64,000 nucleotides of DNA from Methanobacterium_D sp040373355 (GCF_047495555.1 NZ_CP166866.1:558001-622000); one strand, 5' to 3'. Positions 18,180-27,312 are shown, counted from the stretch's first letter. Notes: generated by a model not told the origin, from the letters alone. Numbers and translations: made by a program.

Positions 18180-18266
18180 CACTGAAAATAGTTAGTTGAT
18201 TATTTAGAAACTTTAAATATTAAAAAAGAGTTTTGTAAGGGATAGCCCCTTAAATTAATTAATAAA

Positions 18267-18692
18267 TTATTCATCAAATACCGTAACTTTGTTCATTACA
18301 TCACTTGGCTGGATTTTATTTACAACATCCATTCCTTTAACGACTTTACCAAATACGGTGTGTACGCCGTCAAGGTGTGGTTGTGGGGAGTGTGTAATGA
18401 AAAATTGGCTTCCACCGGTGTCTTTACCTGCATGAGCCATTGAAAGCGCTCCTGCGCCATGTTTGTGGGGATTTATTTCACATTTTATTGTGTAGCCTGG
18501 CCCTCCAGTTCCATCTCCTTTAGGGCATCCCCCTTGAATAACAAAGTTAGGTATAACTCTGTGGAAAGTTAGTCCATCATAAAACCCTTCTTTTGCAAGC
18601 TTTTCAAAGTTAGCAACTGTATTTGGAGCTTCTTCATCAAATAATACTAGTTCTATGTTTCCTTTATCTGTTTCAATAACCGCTTTTTTCAT
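18267..18692 (-). CDS. Cyclophilin-type peptidyl-prolyl cis-trans isomerase
   Basis: A 141-residue minimal cyclophilin that speeds proline isomerisation during protein folding. The catalytic region TFHRVIPNFVIQGGCPKGDGTG includes the active-site Arg, and SQFFITHSPQPHLDGVHTVFGKVVKGMDVV is the second half of the pocket; the Trp of eukaryotic cyclophilin is His in this short class. The domain is complete, just compact compared with ~165 residues in eukaryotes. No signal peptide, so cytoplasmic. GGTGAAA precedes the ATG. It is divergent from argD with a 192-bp shared promoter region. Confidence 0.93.
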   Translation of the reverse strand: MKKAVIETDKGNIELVLFDEEAPNTVANFEKLAKEGFYDGLTFHRVIPNFVIQGGCPKGDGTGGPGYTIKCEINPHKHGAGALSMAHAGKDTGGSQFFITHSPQPHLDGVHTVFGKVVKGMDVVNKIQPSDVMNKVTVFDE

Positions 18693-18884
18693 ATTTTCAC
18701 CAAATATTTTAAATAATTTTAAAAATAATAATTAAACTTCATTATTAATATATAGTTTAATACATTTAATCTTTTGATCCTTTTTTCAAGCTCTGCAAAT
18801 GTTTTTAATAGGGCTTGAAACAAATCTATTATATAGTCATGTTCATTGAATAGCACGAATTCAATTTTACAAATGGTGATTTAA

Positions 18885-20060
18885 ATGAATACAGAAGAAA
18901 TTATAAATTTAGATAAAAAATACGTCATGCAAACCTATGGTCGACAGCCCTTAGCCTTAAAAGAAGGTAAAGGAGCGTTAGTTAAAGATTTTGAAGGAAA
19001 TACTTACATAGACTGCTTTGCAGGAATTGCAGTAAACAATGTAGGGCATTCTCATCCAAAAGTCGTTGAAGCAATATGTAATCAGGCTAAGACACTTATA
19101 CATACATCTAATGTATATTATACTGCGCCTCAAGTTGAACTTGCAAAATTACTGGCAGAAGTTTCACCTCATCCAAAATCATTTTACTGTAACAGTGGAG
19201 CAGAAGCAAATGAAGGTGCAATAAAACTTGCACGGAAATTTACAGGAAAAGGGGAAATAATAGCCATGGAAAACTCATTCCATGGTCGAACTCTTGCCAT
19301 GATCACTGCTACAGGTCAGCATAAATACAAAAAAGGATTCGAACCACTTCCAGAAGGATTCAAGCACGTTTCTTACGGAGATATAGAAGAAGTATCTCAA
19401 AATATCAACGAAAATACTGCTGCAGTGCTCGTTGAGCCAATACAAGGAGAAGGAGGTGTAATTGTACCTCCAAATGGATATTTAAAAGAATTAAAAAAAG
19501 TTTGTCATGAAAACGACGTTCTTTTAATATTTGACGAAGTTCAAACAGGATTTGGGCGAACTGGAGAGATGTTTGCATCTCAATTATTCAATGTAACTCC
19601 AGATATCACTACTGTTGCAAAAGCACTTGGTGGTGGTTTCCCTATTGGAGCAGTTCTTGCAAGTGAAGAAGTAGGAGATGCATTTGAGCCTGGAAATCAT
19701 GCTTCAACATTTGGTGGAAATCCACTAGCCTGTGCTGCTGCTATAGCTACAATTAACGCTATAGTTGATGAAAGTATGCTAATAAAAGCTAAAGAAAATG
19801 GTGGATATCTAAAATACAAACTTGAGGAGCAGGCGAAGCTTTATGGAGTAGTTGAAGATGTTCGTGGTTTTGGAATGATGCTTGGAATGGAGTTAAGTGT
19901 TAATTCAGGAGAAATTGCAGCCCAATCTCGAGATCAGGGAGTTCTTATAAACGCCACTGCAGATACTGTTTTACGGTTTTTACCACCACTTATAATAGAA
20001 AAAGGCCAAATAGATACTGTAGCCTGTGTTTTAGAGACTATTTTACAGAAGTTTTCTTAA
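18885..20060 (+). CDS. argD: Acetylornithine aminotransferase
   Basis: A 391-residue PLP enzyme of the class-III aminotransferases, making N-acetylornithine from N-acetylglutamate semialdehyde in arginine synthesis; in many archaea it also serves the lysine branch. Seen: YIDCFAGIAVNNVGHSHPKV near the N-terminus, FYCNSGAEANEGAIKLARK for PLP phosphate binding, LIFDEVQTGFGRTG with the ring-binding Asp, and VAKALGGGFPIGA containing the PLP-Lys near residue 246. GGTGATTTAA precedes the ATG. Close relatives such as GABA or ornithine aminotransferase cannot be fully excluded, but length and motifs fit ArgD best. A small membrane gene and lysA-dapF follow. Confidence 0.9.
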   Translation: MNTEEIINLDKKYVMQTYGRQPLALKEGKGALVKDFEGNTYIDCFAGIAVNNVGHSHPKVVEAICNQAKTLIHTSNVYYTAPQVELAKLLAEVSPHPKSFYCNSGAEANEGAIKLARKFTGKGEIIAMENSFHGRTLAMITATGQHKYKKGFEPLPEGFKHVSYGDIEEVSQNINENTAAVLVEPIQGEGGVIVPPNGYLKELKKVCHENDVLLIFDEVQTGFGRTGEMFASQLFNVTPDITTVAKALGGGFPIGAVLASEEVGDAFEPGNHASTFGGNPLACAAAIATINAIVDESMLIKAKENGGYLKYKLEEQAKLYGVVEDVRGFGMMLGMELSVNSGEIAAQSRDQGVLINATADTVLRFLPPLIIEKGQIDTVACVLETILQKFS

Positions 20061-20119
20061 AAGAAAATTTTCTTTTTTATTTTAGAAATCTTAATATAGA
20101 GATAAAATAAAGAAGAATT

Positions 20120-20281
20120 ATGATCTCTTTAACTGAACAGCAAAAAAGAATATCTCTTTGGATAGGAGTCTTACTTCTATTATTCGGAGGAATATGGGCC
20201 ATAATACAAGGTAGCTCACCAATCACTGCAGGTATAGCAATAATTGGATTTATACTGATCCTTATATGGAAACTTGCCTAA
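20120..20281 (+). CDS. Small two-span membrane protein (53 aa)
   Basis: A 53-residue frame starting MISLTEQQKRISLWIG, with two hydrophobic stretches (about 12-29 and 35-52) separated by QGSSPITAG. It lies 59 bp after argD on the same strand. AGAAGAA is the only weak ribosome site. The clean two-span pattern and codon use similar to its neighbours support a real gene, but the function is unknown. It has the same size as the gene at 3973-4134 without obvious sequence identity. Confidence 0.5.
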   Translation: MISLTEQQKRISLWIGVLLLLFGGIWAIIQGSSPITAGIAIIGFILILIWKLA

Positions 20282-20357
20282 AAATTTAAATTTTTTATTT
20301 CTTAATTCTATTAATAATTAGATTAATTTTCAATTTTTCTACTTAAATGTGAAACAA

Positions 20358-20366
20358 TTTATATAA
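20358..20366 (+). promoter_or_regulatory. TATA box of lysA
   Basis: TTTATATAA lies about 108 bp before the lysA ATG. With the usual ~25-bp distance, transcription would begin near 20388, giving a leader of about 75-80 nt. That is just long enough to contain both palindromes described for 20398-20466. Confidence 0.5.
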
Positions 20367-20397
20367 TGAACGTTAAATATTGAATATTTACTTCTTT

Positions 20398-20466
20398 TTG
20401 GAGGTTGTTGAAATTCGAAACGAATTTTGAAACCCCAAAAATTTTTCGATTTTTGGAGATGATTTT
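20398..20466 (+). promoter_or_regulatory. Palindromic leader of lysA, sequestering its ribosome site
   Basis: The leader runs TTGGAGGTTG, hairpin 1 AAATTCG-aaa-CGAATTT (20411-20427), then TGAAACCCC, then hairpin 2 CCAAAAAT-ttttcg-ATTTTTGG (20435-20456), whose 3' arm ends in the GG of the GGAG that serves lysA. Folding would therefore partly hide the Shine-Dalgarno. The same layout, with much sequence identity, occurs before ilvC (57604-57670). A regulatory role is inference; it may instead be a mobile palindrome that supplied the ribosome site. Confidence 0.6.
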
Positions 20467-21753
20467 ATGGATTTTGATATTAAAACCAACGAAAAAGGAA
20501 ATTTAAGCATCGGTGGAGCTGATGCTGTAGAGCTTACAGAGAAATATGATACTCCTCTTTACGTAATAGACGAGAATAAAATTAGAGAAAACTTCAGGAC
20601 AGTTAACAACTCATTTAAAAGTCAATATGATGATTTTAAAATATTTTATGCATGTAAAGCTAACACAAACCTTGCTGTAATGAGAATACTTGAACAGGAA
20701 GGAAGTGGAATTGATGCTGTTTCTCCAGGAGAAATCTACACAGCACTTCTTGCTGGCTTTGATCCACAAAGAATACTTTATACTGGAAACAACGCTACTG
20801 ATGACGAACTTAAATTTGCAGTTGATTCAGGAGTTATAATTAACCTTGATTCAGTTTCAGCACTTCACAGACTTACAAAAGTCTGTAACCCTCACGAAGT
20901 TAAAATATCATTTAGAATAAATCCAAAAGTTGGTGCGGGACATCACGAGCACTGCATAACTGGGGGAGATCTTTCTAAATTTGGTATAATGGAAGAAGAG
21001 GCAGTTGAAGTTTACCAGAGAGCTGCAGATATGGGTTATAACGTTGCTGGGATTCATACACACATAGGATCAGGAATATTAGACCCTGAGCCATTCATGC
21101 TTGCAGTTAAAACTCTCATGGATGTTGCAGGAAGAGTCCATGAAGAAGGAAACATCAATTTAGAATTTATAGACTTCGGTGGTGGCCTTGGCATACCTTA
21201 CACTCCTGATGAGAAGAAATTAGACCTCAATAACTTCTCAAAAGAGATAGTAGATCTCTTTAAAGATAAATTAAAAGAATACAACATGGGAAAACCAACA
21301 ATGTGCATAGAACCTGGTCGATATATAGTTGGAGATGCTTCAGTGCTCCTTACAAAAGTAAATACTATAAAACAGAGCTACCGGAAGTTTGCAGGTGTAG
21401 ATGCAGGATTTAACACTCTTTTAAGACCTTCAATGTATGGATCTTACCACCACATTGTAGCAGCAAATAAACCAGAAGCAGAAAACACTCAAACCATTGA
21501 CATTGCTGGAAACGTATGTGAATCAGGAGATCTTTTTGCAAGAGATAGGCCAATGCCTGAACTTGAAGAAGGGGACATTCTCGCAATATTTAATGCCGGA
21601 GCTTACGCATTTTCAATGTCTTCCCAGTACAATTCAAGGCCTAGAACAATGGAAATTCTTGTAAATAACGGCGAAAGCGAAGTTGTAAGGGAAAGAGAAA
21701 CTTTTGCAGATGTTCTTGCAAAACAGAACGTGCCAATAAGATTATTAAAATAA
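20467..21753 (+). CDS. lysA: Diaminopimelate decarboxylase
   Basis: LysA removes CO2 from meso-diaminopimelate to give lysine, the last step of lysine synthesis. This 428-residue protein has the alanine-racemase-type barrel with the PLP Lys in FYACKANTN near residue 62, HTHIGSG near 198, the phosphate-binding loop FGGGLGIPY near 239 and EPGRYIVG near 281. GNVCESGD near 350 gives the substrate-binding Cys from the partner subunit. GGAGATG precedes the ATG. dapF follows after 22 bp, so they form an operon for the last two lysine steps. The leader has unusual palindromes shared with ilvC. Confidence 0.96.
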   Translation: MDFDIKTNEKGNLSIGGADAVELTEKYDTPLYVIDENKIRENFRTVNNSFKSQYDDFKIFYACKANTNLAVMRILEQEGSGIDAVSPGEIYTALLAGFDPQRILYTGNNATDDELKFAVDSGVIINLDSVSALHRLTKVCNPHEVKISFRINPKVGAGHHEHCITGGDLSKFGIMEEEAVEVYQRAADMGYNVAGIHTHIGSGILDPEPFMLAVKTLMDVAGRVHEEGNINLEFIDFGGGLGIPYTPDEKKLDLNNFSKEIVDLFKDKLKEYNMGKPTMCIEPGRYIVGDASVLLTKVNTIKQSYRKFAGVDAGFNTLLRPSMYGSYHHIVAANKPEAENTQTIDIAGNVCESGDLFARDRPMPELEEGDILAIFNAGAYAFSMSSQYNSRPRTMEILVNNGESEVVRERETFADVLAKQNVPIRLLK

Positions 21754-21775
21754 ATTTAGACTTGAGGATTAAAAG

Positions 21776-22645
21776 ATGACTTTAAAGGAAATTCAATTTT
21801 CAAAAATGCATGGACTCGGAAACGATTACATTATAATTGATGAAACAAAAGGCGAAATAATCCCAGAAGACAAAAAGAATGAAATTTCTTTTGAGCTTTG
21901 CAGACGTGGATTTTCAATTGGAGCAGACGGAGTTATATTTATATGTCCTTCATCAACTGAGGATATAAGATTTAGAATCTTTAATTCTGACGGTTCTGAA
22001 GCTGAAATGTGTGGAAATGGGATAAGATGCTTTTCAAAATACGTTTATGATAACGGAATACTTCAGAAAGAATATCTTGATGTTGAAACTCTTGGAGGGA
22101 CAAAAAAAGTTACCTTAAGCATCGAAGATGGGAATGTTTCATCAGCAAAAGTAGATATGGGTACTGCTACCTTTAAACCATCTCAAATTCCAATGATAAG
22201 CGGAAAAGAGGAAGTTATTGAAGAAGAACTTAAGGTTGAAGGAAAAAATTATACAGTGACCGCAGTTAGTGTTGGTAATCCTCATGCAGTTATATTTTCT
22301 GAAAACCTCGAAGAAGTACCATTAAGTGAAGTGGGTCCAGTAATTGAAACTCATGAAGCATTTCCACAAAAAACAAACGTGCATTTTGTTAAAATAATTA
22401 GTAGAAGTGAAATAGATATGATCACATGGGAACGTGGAGCTGGTGTAACCTTTGCATGCGGTACAGGTGCTACTTCATGCGTTATAGGTGCTTTTAAGCT
22501 TGGAGTCGTTGATAAAAATGTTTTAGTCCATCTTCCGGGTGGAGATCTAATGATTGAAGTTTATGAAAAAGACGGCGATCTTGGGGGATTCATGGAAGGG
22601 GATGCAGTACTGGTATTTAATGGAAATATTAAAATTGGTATTTAA
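21776..22645 (+). CDS. dapF: Diaminopimelate epimerase
   Basis: DapF converts LL- to meso-diaminopimelate without a cofactor, using two cysteines as acid and base. Both are present: EMCGNGIRCF near residue 79 and FACGTGATSC near 229. KMHGLGNDYIIID is the N-terminal signature and NPHAV near 180 is also conserved. The 289-residue length is normal. It follows lysA in the same operon and its product is the substrate of LysA, so the two adjacent genes perform the last two steps. GAGGAT precedes the ATG. Palindromes follow the stop and may end the operon. Confidence 0.96.
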   Translation: MTLKEIQFSKMHGLGNDYIIIDETKGEIIPEDKKNEISFELCRRGFSIGADGVIFICPSSTEDIRFRIFNSDGSEAEMCGNGIRCFSKYVYDNGILQKEYLDVETLGGTKKVTLSIEDGNVSSAKVDMGTATFKPSQIPMISGKEEVIEEELKVEGKNYTVTAVSVGNPHAVIFSENLEEVPLSEVGPVIETHEAFPQKTNVHFVKIISRSEIDMITWERGAGVTFACGTGATSCVIGAFKLGVVDKNVLVHLPGGDLMIEVYEKDGDLGGFMEGDAVLVFNGNIKIGI

Positions 22646-22665
22646 TTTTTATATTTGTTAAATCG

Positions 22666-22757
22666 AAGATTTTGATAGAATCATCGAATTAAATATTTAA
22701 TTCGGTGGACTTCCCGTCCATTTGACAGAATAATAAAATTAGAAATCTAATTTCTAT
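22666..22757. repeat. Palindromic intergenic repeat, locus C
   Basis: Three palindromes stand between the convergent dapF and CARF-like genes: the perfect CGAATTAAATATTTAATTCG (22685-22704), TGGAC-ttccc-GTCCA (22706-22720) and AAATTAG-aaat-CTAATTT (22736-22753). They could act as a two-way terminator. Their density resembles the palindrome clusters at 2711 and 42130, although the units differ in sequence. Confidence 0.5.
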
Positions 22758-22772
22758 TCCATTTAATTAAAT

Positions 22773-23408
22773 TTATTTTTCAGTTAAAATGACATAAAGA
22801 ACCATTCTTCCAAGTTCTGTAACCATGTAGAGATTTTCTATATCTTTTCCCCTTTCTAAAAGGTCTGTATTATAATAAGGATGATCTTTAAGGTCTCCAA
22901 CTTCAAAATCTTTTGTTTTAATGAACTTCAATATTCCCATTTTTGAGAAATTCTCCAGATACATTTTAGCATCATCTTCTAATATTCCAAATTCTTTATT
23001 AATTGAAAGTGGATCAATAAACCCATGACAGTCTGCTAATTTTAATATGTCACCTTCAACTTCGGATACTTCTCCTTTCCCAAGAAGTGGAACCTGTTGA
23101 ATTTCCCCATGACTTATTATAAATGCGGGATTTAAGGCATATATATTTGCAAGCCAGAGAATGTAAGTACCAATGCTATCAGGCTTAACTATGATTATGA
23201 TATCTTCTGATGACTTTAAAACTTCATTTATCTTATGTATAACATCTTCAAACTGATTTTTAACCTTTAAATATCTTGTTTTTACATCAAAATCACTGTA
23301 TTTAGCCTTCCTATTTGATATTATTATTATTTCTTTAGGGTTCGCTCTAAAAACTGCTTTTTGAAGATTATCCTTACTTTTTAAATTTGTTATCAGCACT
23401 CTAGCCAT
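22773..23408 (-). CDS. CARF-like/winged-helix regulator candidate
   Basis: Read from ATG 23408 (GGTGAT upstream; GTG at 23420 overlaps that site), 211 residues. The N-terminal ~120 residues look like a Rossmann-type sensor: MARVLITNLKSKDNLQKAV, PKEIIIISNRK, then DIIIIVKPDSIGTYILWL and AFIISHGEIQQVPLLG, an order reminiscent of CARF domains. The rest appears to be a winged-helix region (INKEFGILEDDAKMYLENFS, ending MVTELGRMVLYVI). No named family is recognised. The gene converges with dapF and follows cobJ by 189 bp with a non-overlapping start. A role as a ligand-sensing DNA-binding protein is inference. Confidence 0.45.
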   Translation of the reverse strand: MARVLITNLKSKDNLQKAVFRANPKEIIIISNRKAKYSDFDVKTRYLKVKNQFEDVIHKINEVLKSSEDIIIIVKPDSIGTYILWLANIYALNPAFIISHGEIQQVPLLGKGEVSEVEGDILKLADCHGFIDPLSINKEFGILEDDAKMYLENFSKMGILKFIKTKDFEVGDLKDHPYYNTDLLERGKDIENLYMVTELGRMVLYVILTEK

Positions 23409-23609
23409 AATATCACCCACTTTTAATTATAATATTAAATCAATTAAGATGAAATGGATTTTAAATTAAAAAACTTTAAATGAAAATTCATCTATCTTTT
23501 TTTATCATTCTACTACGTGTTAATTATATGTTAAAAAGTAATATTATACTTTTGGTAAAAATAAAATTTAAAATTTTTAAAATTAAATAGAAAAATAAAA
23601 TAGTTATAG

Positions 23610-24671
23610 TTATTTAGCAGATTGAATACACTCTCTTCTTAATTTTAAGAGCGCTTTCTTTCTTTTTTTAAGATCATCTACTTCCCCTATAATTTCAGGA
23701 AGCTTAGACATTATACATTCTACAGTTTTATCTTCATGAATCCAGATACAGTCCTCACAGCTCCATACTCCCTTTTCTTTTATCCATTTACCCCCAGTAG
23801 AGCTGTCTCCGCATGGATAAAATGGACAGTAGCAGAAAGTACAGTTTTCTCCACCCCTATGGCAGGGATAATAATCACATTCTACATTAGGTCCTTCAAT
23901 TATATCTCCTTCTAAGAATCGTTCATAAAACTCTCTTGAAAGAGGATGTATTTGTGATCTAACTACGTAACCTCTTGGAGTTACTAAACGTCCGTCCTGA
24001 ATATAAGTCATTGAGTTTCCAATAATAAGCGTAGTGGACATGTTGATTTCATGATCTTTAAGCTCTTTAAGAGTTGTAATAGTGGTATTTACACCATTTT
24101 CTGAGGATCTTACAATACCAACTGGAGTTGAGCTTTTTTTGTTTTCTATAAGGATTTTGTATGCTTCTTCAAAAGGATCTTTTCTAGTTTTACTTAAAGG
24201 ATTATAAATAGCTATGACAAAATCTCCCTTTGCTGCAGATTCTACTTTACGCTTTATTTCAGATAGAGGAGTTAAAATGTCACTTAAACTGATAACTGCA
24301 AAATCATGAAGAGGTGCACCAAGTTTTGAGGCTGCAAAAGATGCTGCTGTTACACCGGGAATAACTTCAACTTCAACACCTTCATATTTGCCTATTAACT
24401 GAAAAAAGACATTAGCCATTCCAAAAACACCAGGATCCCCTGAACTTATGAGCGCGACTTTTTTTCCTTCTCTTTCTTTTTGTACAGCTATTTCTGCGCG
24501 CTCTATTTCGTCGCCCATTCCTTTTTTAAATATTTCTTTTCCTTCAATTAAGTCTTCTATCTGTTTTATATATGCTTTATATCCAATTATTACATCTGCT
24601 TCCTTAATAGCATTTAAAGCCCTTAGGGTCATATCTTCACGAGAAGGGCCAATGCCCACAACTTTGATCAT
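23610..24671 (-). CDS. cbiH: Precorrin-3B/cobalt-precorrin-3 C17-methyltransferase with Cys-rich tail
   Basis: CbiH/CobJ methylates C17 and contracts the corrin ring, in anaerobic cobamide synthesis. The first ~240 residues are a tetrapyrrole methylase: VVGIGPSREDMTLRALNAI, then SSGDPGVFGMANV, then PGVTAASFAASKLGAPLHDF, and YNPLSKTR. The C-terminal ~85 residues form a Cys-rich domain (CDYYPCHRGGENCTFCYC, PFYPCGDS, CEDCIWIH, C), a known small metal-binding module found fused to or next to cobamide enzymes in methanogens. GGTGATTAA precedes the ATG. Other pathway genes here are cbiG (28527), cbiB (31740) and cobT-like (48482), none contiguous. Confidence 0.92.
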   Translation of the reverse strand: MIKVVGIGPSREDMTLRALNAIKEADVIIGYKAYIKQIEDLIEGKEIFKKGMGDEIERAEIAVQKEREGKKVALISSGDPGVFGMANVFFQLIGKYEGVEVEVIPGVTAASFAASKLGAPLHDFAVISLSDILTPLSEIKRKVESAAKGDFVIAIYNPLSKTRKDPFEEAYKILIENKKSSTPVGIVRSSENGVNTTITTLKELKDHEINMSTTLIIGNSMTYIQDGRLVTPRGYVVRSQIHPLSREFYERFLEGDIIEGPNVECDYYPCHRGGENCTFCYCPFYPCGDSSTGGKWIKEKGVWSCEDCIWIHEDKTVECIMSKLPEIIGEVDDLKKRKKALLKLRRECIQSAK

Positions 24672-24743
24672 TTAATCACCAAATAAAAAAGATTTATGGG
24701 CTTTGTAGCCCTTAAGCAATATTAATATCCTAAAAGAATAGAG

Positions 24744-25262
24744 TTACTGGTACATTTTTTTAAGTGCAGTTATTTGTATTGTATTAACGTCAACTTCTAC
24801 CCCTTTAGATTTCTTTTTAGCCATAGCTGTTGCGGTTACTGAATAAGTCTCACTTTGTTTTATGACTATTTGTCCACCGCTAGCATTTCCAGTGCTGTTT
24901 CCACCATTTATGATTTCTTTATAACCAGTTGCAGTTAATGTAACGTTCATTGTATCACTTGTTGAACTATCAGGCAGAGTAGCCGAAAGTGTATCAACAT
25001 TGATTCCATTTAGCTGAGTTTTAGCTTTCAGATCATTTGCAACTGCATCAATGTTAGTAACCTTAGTTGACTTTGCAGTGGTTCCATTATCTGAACCCGC
25101 TATACTTCCCCAAAGTTCACTTAGCTTTGTTACCTGCATCTCCATAAGCTCTCCCACATCGGGGGGTTGTGCTGTGACTATAGTATAAGAGCTAAGGAGT
25201 CCTAACTCAAATACAATTCCAAAGAGTACTAGAAAAAGTATAAATTTAATGATTCTTGGCAA
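24744..25262 (-). CDS. Membrane-anchored extracytoplasmic protein, family unknown
   Basis: A 172-residue protein with one N-terminal hydrophobic segment (residues 5-26, IKFILFLVLFGIVFELGLLSS) that is either a signal peptide or an anchor, followed by a polar Ser/Thr/Asn-rich domain (LNGINVDTLSATLPDSSTSDTMNVT and GGNSTGNASGG). The domain seems to be mainly beta strands. NGT and NST sequons could be glycosylated. The start is TTG 25262 with GGGTGAT at good spacing. It lies 72 bp downstream of nothing obvious and 72 bp before cbiH's upstream region, on the same strand. I do not recognise a family; surface location is inferred. Confidence 0.55.
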   Translation of the reverse strand: MPRIIKFILFLVLFGIVFELGLLSSYTIVTAQPPDVGELMEMQVTKLSELWGSIAGSDNGTTAKSTKVTNIDAVANDLKAKTQLNGINVDTLSATLPDSSTSDTMNVTLTATGYKEIINGGNSTGNASGGQIVIKQSETYSVTATAMAKKKSKGVEVDVNTIQITALKKMYQ

Positions 25263-25767
25263 ATTATCACCCTTAATATGATTCCCTGATTTTTATAATG
25301 ATATTCTCTATTAGTTACTATAATTTTTGTGGTAAAAATTTTATTTTAAATATTCAAAATTTATATTATTATAAAAATTAATCATGATTATATGTTATAT
25401 ATAATTACGGTGTTTAAACATTTTACTAAATAAAACATAATTTTTTTAAAATAATTTTATAGCGACTTATCTTTTAACAAATTGTATACCGTCTTATTTA
25501 AACCATAAAGACACATATAATCATTTGCAGTGTTTAAGCAATTTATTATGAACATAATTTGATAAAAATATTAAGTATAGTATTTATTTTTAAAATTGAA
25601 TATATTAGTGGATTACCCTTTTTTGATTATTAAGAGTTGTCTATTCCTTTTAATCAGCATATAATATAATTTTATATTTATTACATAACCTAACATTTTA
25701 CTAGTATCCGTTTACTAATTATAATATGATGGATATATATAATTAAAAAGCTTTGTACGAGGTAGTC
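25263..25767. other. Gene-free AT-rich divergent region with degenerate direct repeats
   Basis: About 490 bp between the anchored protein and the PolD gene. Two degenerate copies of TGTTTAA(A/G)CA(A/T)TTTA with a following ACATAATTT occur at about 25411 and 25531, 120 bp apart. No gene or RNA was recognised. TATA-like runs close to 25735 may serve the polymerase gene. Confidence 0.35.
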
Positions 25768-27246
25768 ATGAGCGATATCATTTCAAAATTTACCAATGCC
25801 GGCATTCTTATTAACGATAAAGCATATGAACGCATAAAAATGCATGAAGATTCTCTCCAATTTGCTGATTCATTCATTAATCACTTGCAGTATTCTGGAA
25901 ACCAGATATTCATTATAACCGAAGAAATACTAGATGAATATCTTAAAAAGAATATTCTGAATGTTAATGATGAAATAGAAGAAATTCCAGATGAAGGACT
26001 TAAACCTTCACAAAGTAGATTTGACACAGGAAGACCATTTGATTTTCACGTAATTCAAGATACAAGTAAAAAATCATATACAAGTGGAGAAATTAAAGAC
26101 TTTACTACTTATTTTAACAGCAGATATAATAAATTAAAGAATGTTCTTAGCAAAAGAGGTGAATTAAAAGATCACCGGCCTATAAATAAAATAAGGAAAA
26201 ATGAAGAAACTATAAAACTAATTGGAATAGTAAATGAGATTAATTCAACCAAAAATGGTCATAAAATCATTGAAATTGAAGATGAAACAGGCGATACAAG
26301 CTTTTTAGTGCATAAAGATAATGAAGATCTTTTTAAAAAAGCAGAAAAGATCGTTAAAGATGAGATCGTTGGAATTATTGGTAGTAAAAAAGGCTCTCTT
26401 ATGATAGCTTCTGATATTGTGCATCCGGGAATTCCAAGAATTGATGAAAAGCCTGTGGACTTTTCAACAGTCTTTATATCAGATGTTCACATTGGAAGCT
26501 CTACTTTCCTTGAAAATGCATTTAACAGATTTATAAGATGGATTAATGGAGATTTTGGTGACGATAGACAGCAAGAAATTGCAAACAATGTTAAATATCT
26601 GGTTATAGCCGGAGATCTTGTAGATGGAATTGGTATTTATCCTCATCAAGAAAAGGAACTTACAATTAAAGATATTTATGGACAGTATGATGAAGCAGCT
26701 AGATTACTTGGTGAAATAAGAACTGACATTAAAATAGTTATATCGCCTGGAAACCACGATGCTTCTCGTTTGGCTGAGCCACAGCCTGCAATCTCAGAAA
26801 AGTATGCAAAATCACTATATGAGCTTAAAAATGCCGAATTTGTAAGTAACCCTGGAATTGTTAGCCTTGATGGGCTCAATGTTCTCATATATCATGGTAG
26901 AAGCTTTGACGATATGGCAATGTCTATTAATGGATTTTCGCACCAGCAATCTGATCTTATAATGAGGGAACTCATGGAAAAACGGCATTTAGCACCAATA
27001 TATGGTGAAAGAACTCCTCTTGCATCAGAATATGAAGATCATCTGGTTATAGAAGAAGTTCCAGACGTTTTCCATACTGGACACGTACATATTAACGCCT
27101 ACAAAAAGCATAAAGGAATTCACATGATAAATTCAGGTACTTTCCAGTCTCAAACAGAGTTCCAGAAAATTTATAATATTATGCCTACATGTGCACAGGT
27201 TCCTGTAATCCATCAGGGTTCATTTAAGCTACTGAAATTTGCTTAA
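25768..27246 (+). CDS. polB: DNA polymerase II (PolD) small subunit DP1, 3'-5' exonuclease
   Basis: DP1 is the proofreading subunit of the archaeal replicative D-family polymerase and pairs with DP2. From ATG 25768 (GAGGT upstream; the TTG five codons earlier is less likely) it has 492 residues. An N-terminal helical region of ~100 residues is followed by an OB fold (KLIGIVNEINSTKNGHKIIEIEDETGDTSFLV, ~150-220) and a calcineurin-like phosphodiesterase domain with all metal motifs: ISDVHIGS, IAGDLVDG, SPGNHDASR, IYHGRS and TGHVH. These residues indicate an active exonuclease. DP2 is not in the window. The next gene follows after 66 bp. Confidence 0.96.
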   Translation: MSDIISKFTNAGILINDKAYERIKMHEDSLQFADSFINHLQYSGNQIFIITEEILDEYLKKNILNVNDEIEEIPDEGLKPSQSRFDTGRPFDFHVIQDTSKKSYTSGEIKDFTTYFNSRYNKLKNVLSKRGELKDHRPINKIRKNEETIKLIGIVNEINSTKNGHKIIEIEDETGDTSFLVHKDNEDLFKKAEKIVKDEIVGIIGSKKGSLMIASDIVHPGIPRIDEKPVDFSTVFISDVHIGSSTFLENAFNRFIRWINGDFGDDRQQEIANNVKYLVIAGDLVDGIGIYPHQEKELTIKDIYGQYDEAARLLGEIRTDIKIVISPGNHDASRLAEPQPAISEKYAKSLYELKNAEFVSNPGIVSLDGLNVLIYHGRSFDDMAMSINGFSHQQSDLIMRELMEKRHLAPIYGERTPLASEYEDHLVIEEVPDVFHTGHVHINAYKKHKGIHMINSGTFQSQTEFQKIYNIMPTCAQVPVIHQGSFKLLKFA

Positions 27247-27312
27247 GATTTGTTTTATTTATAGATTTATTCATTTGTTAAATAACTAATAGAATATTTA
27301 AAAGGGATTTAA

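Noticed and set aside
18236..18254. AAGGG-atag-CCCCTT hairpin after the histidine kinase as a bacterial-type terminator
   Set aside because: Short stem without a following T-run in the right place; archaeal termination does not need it.
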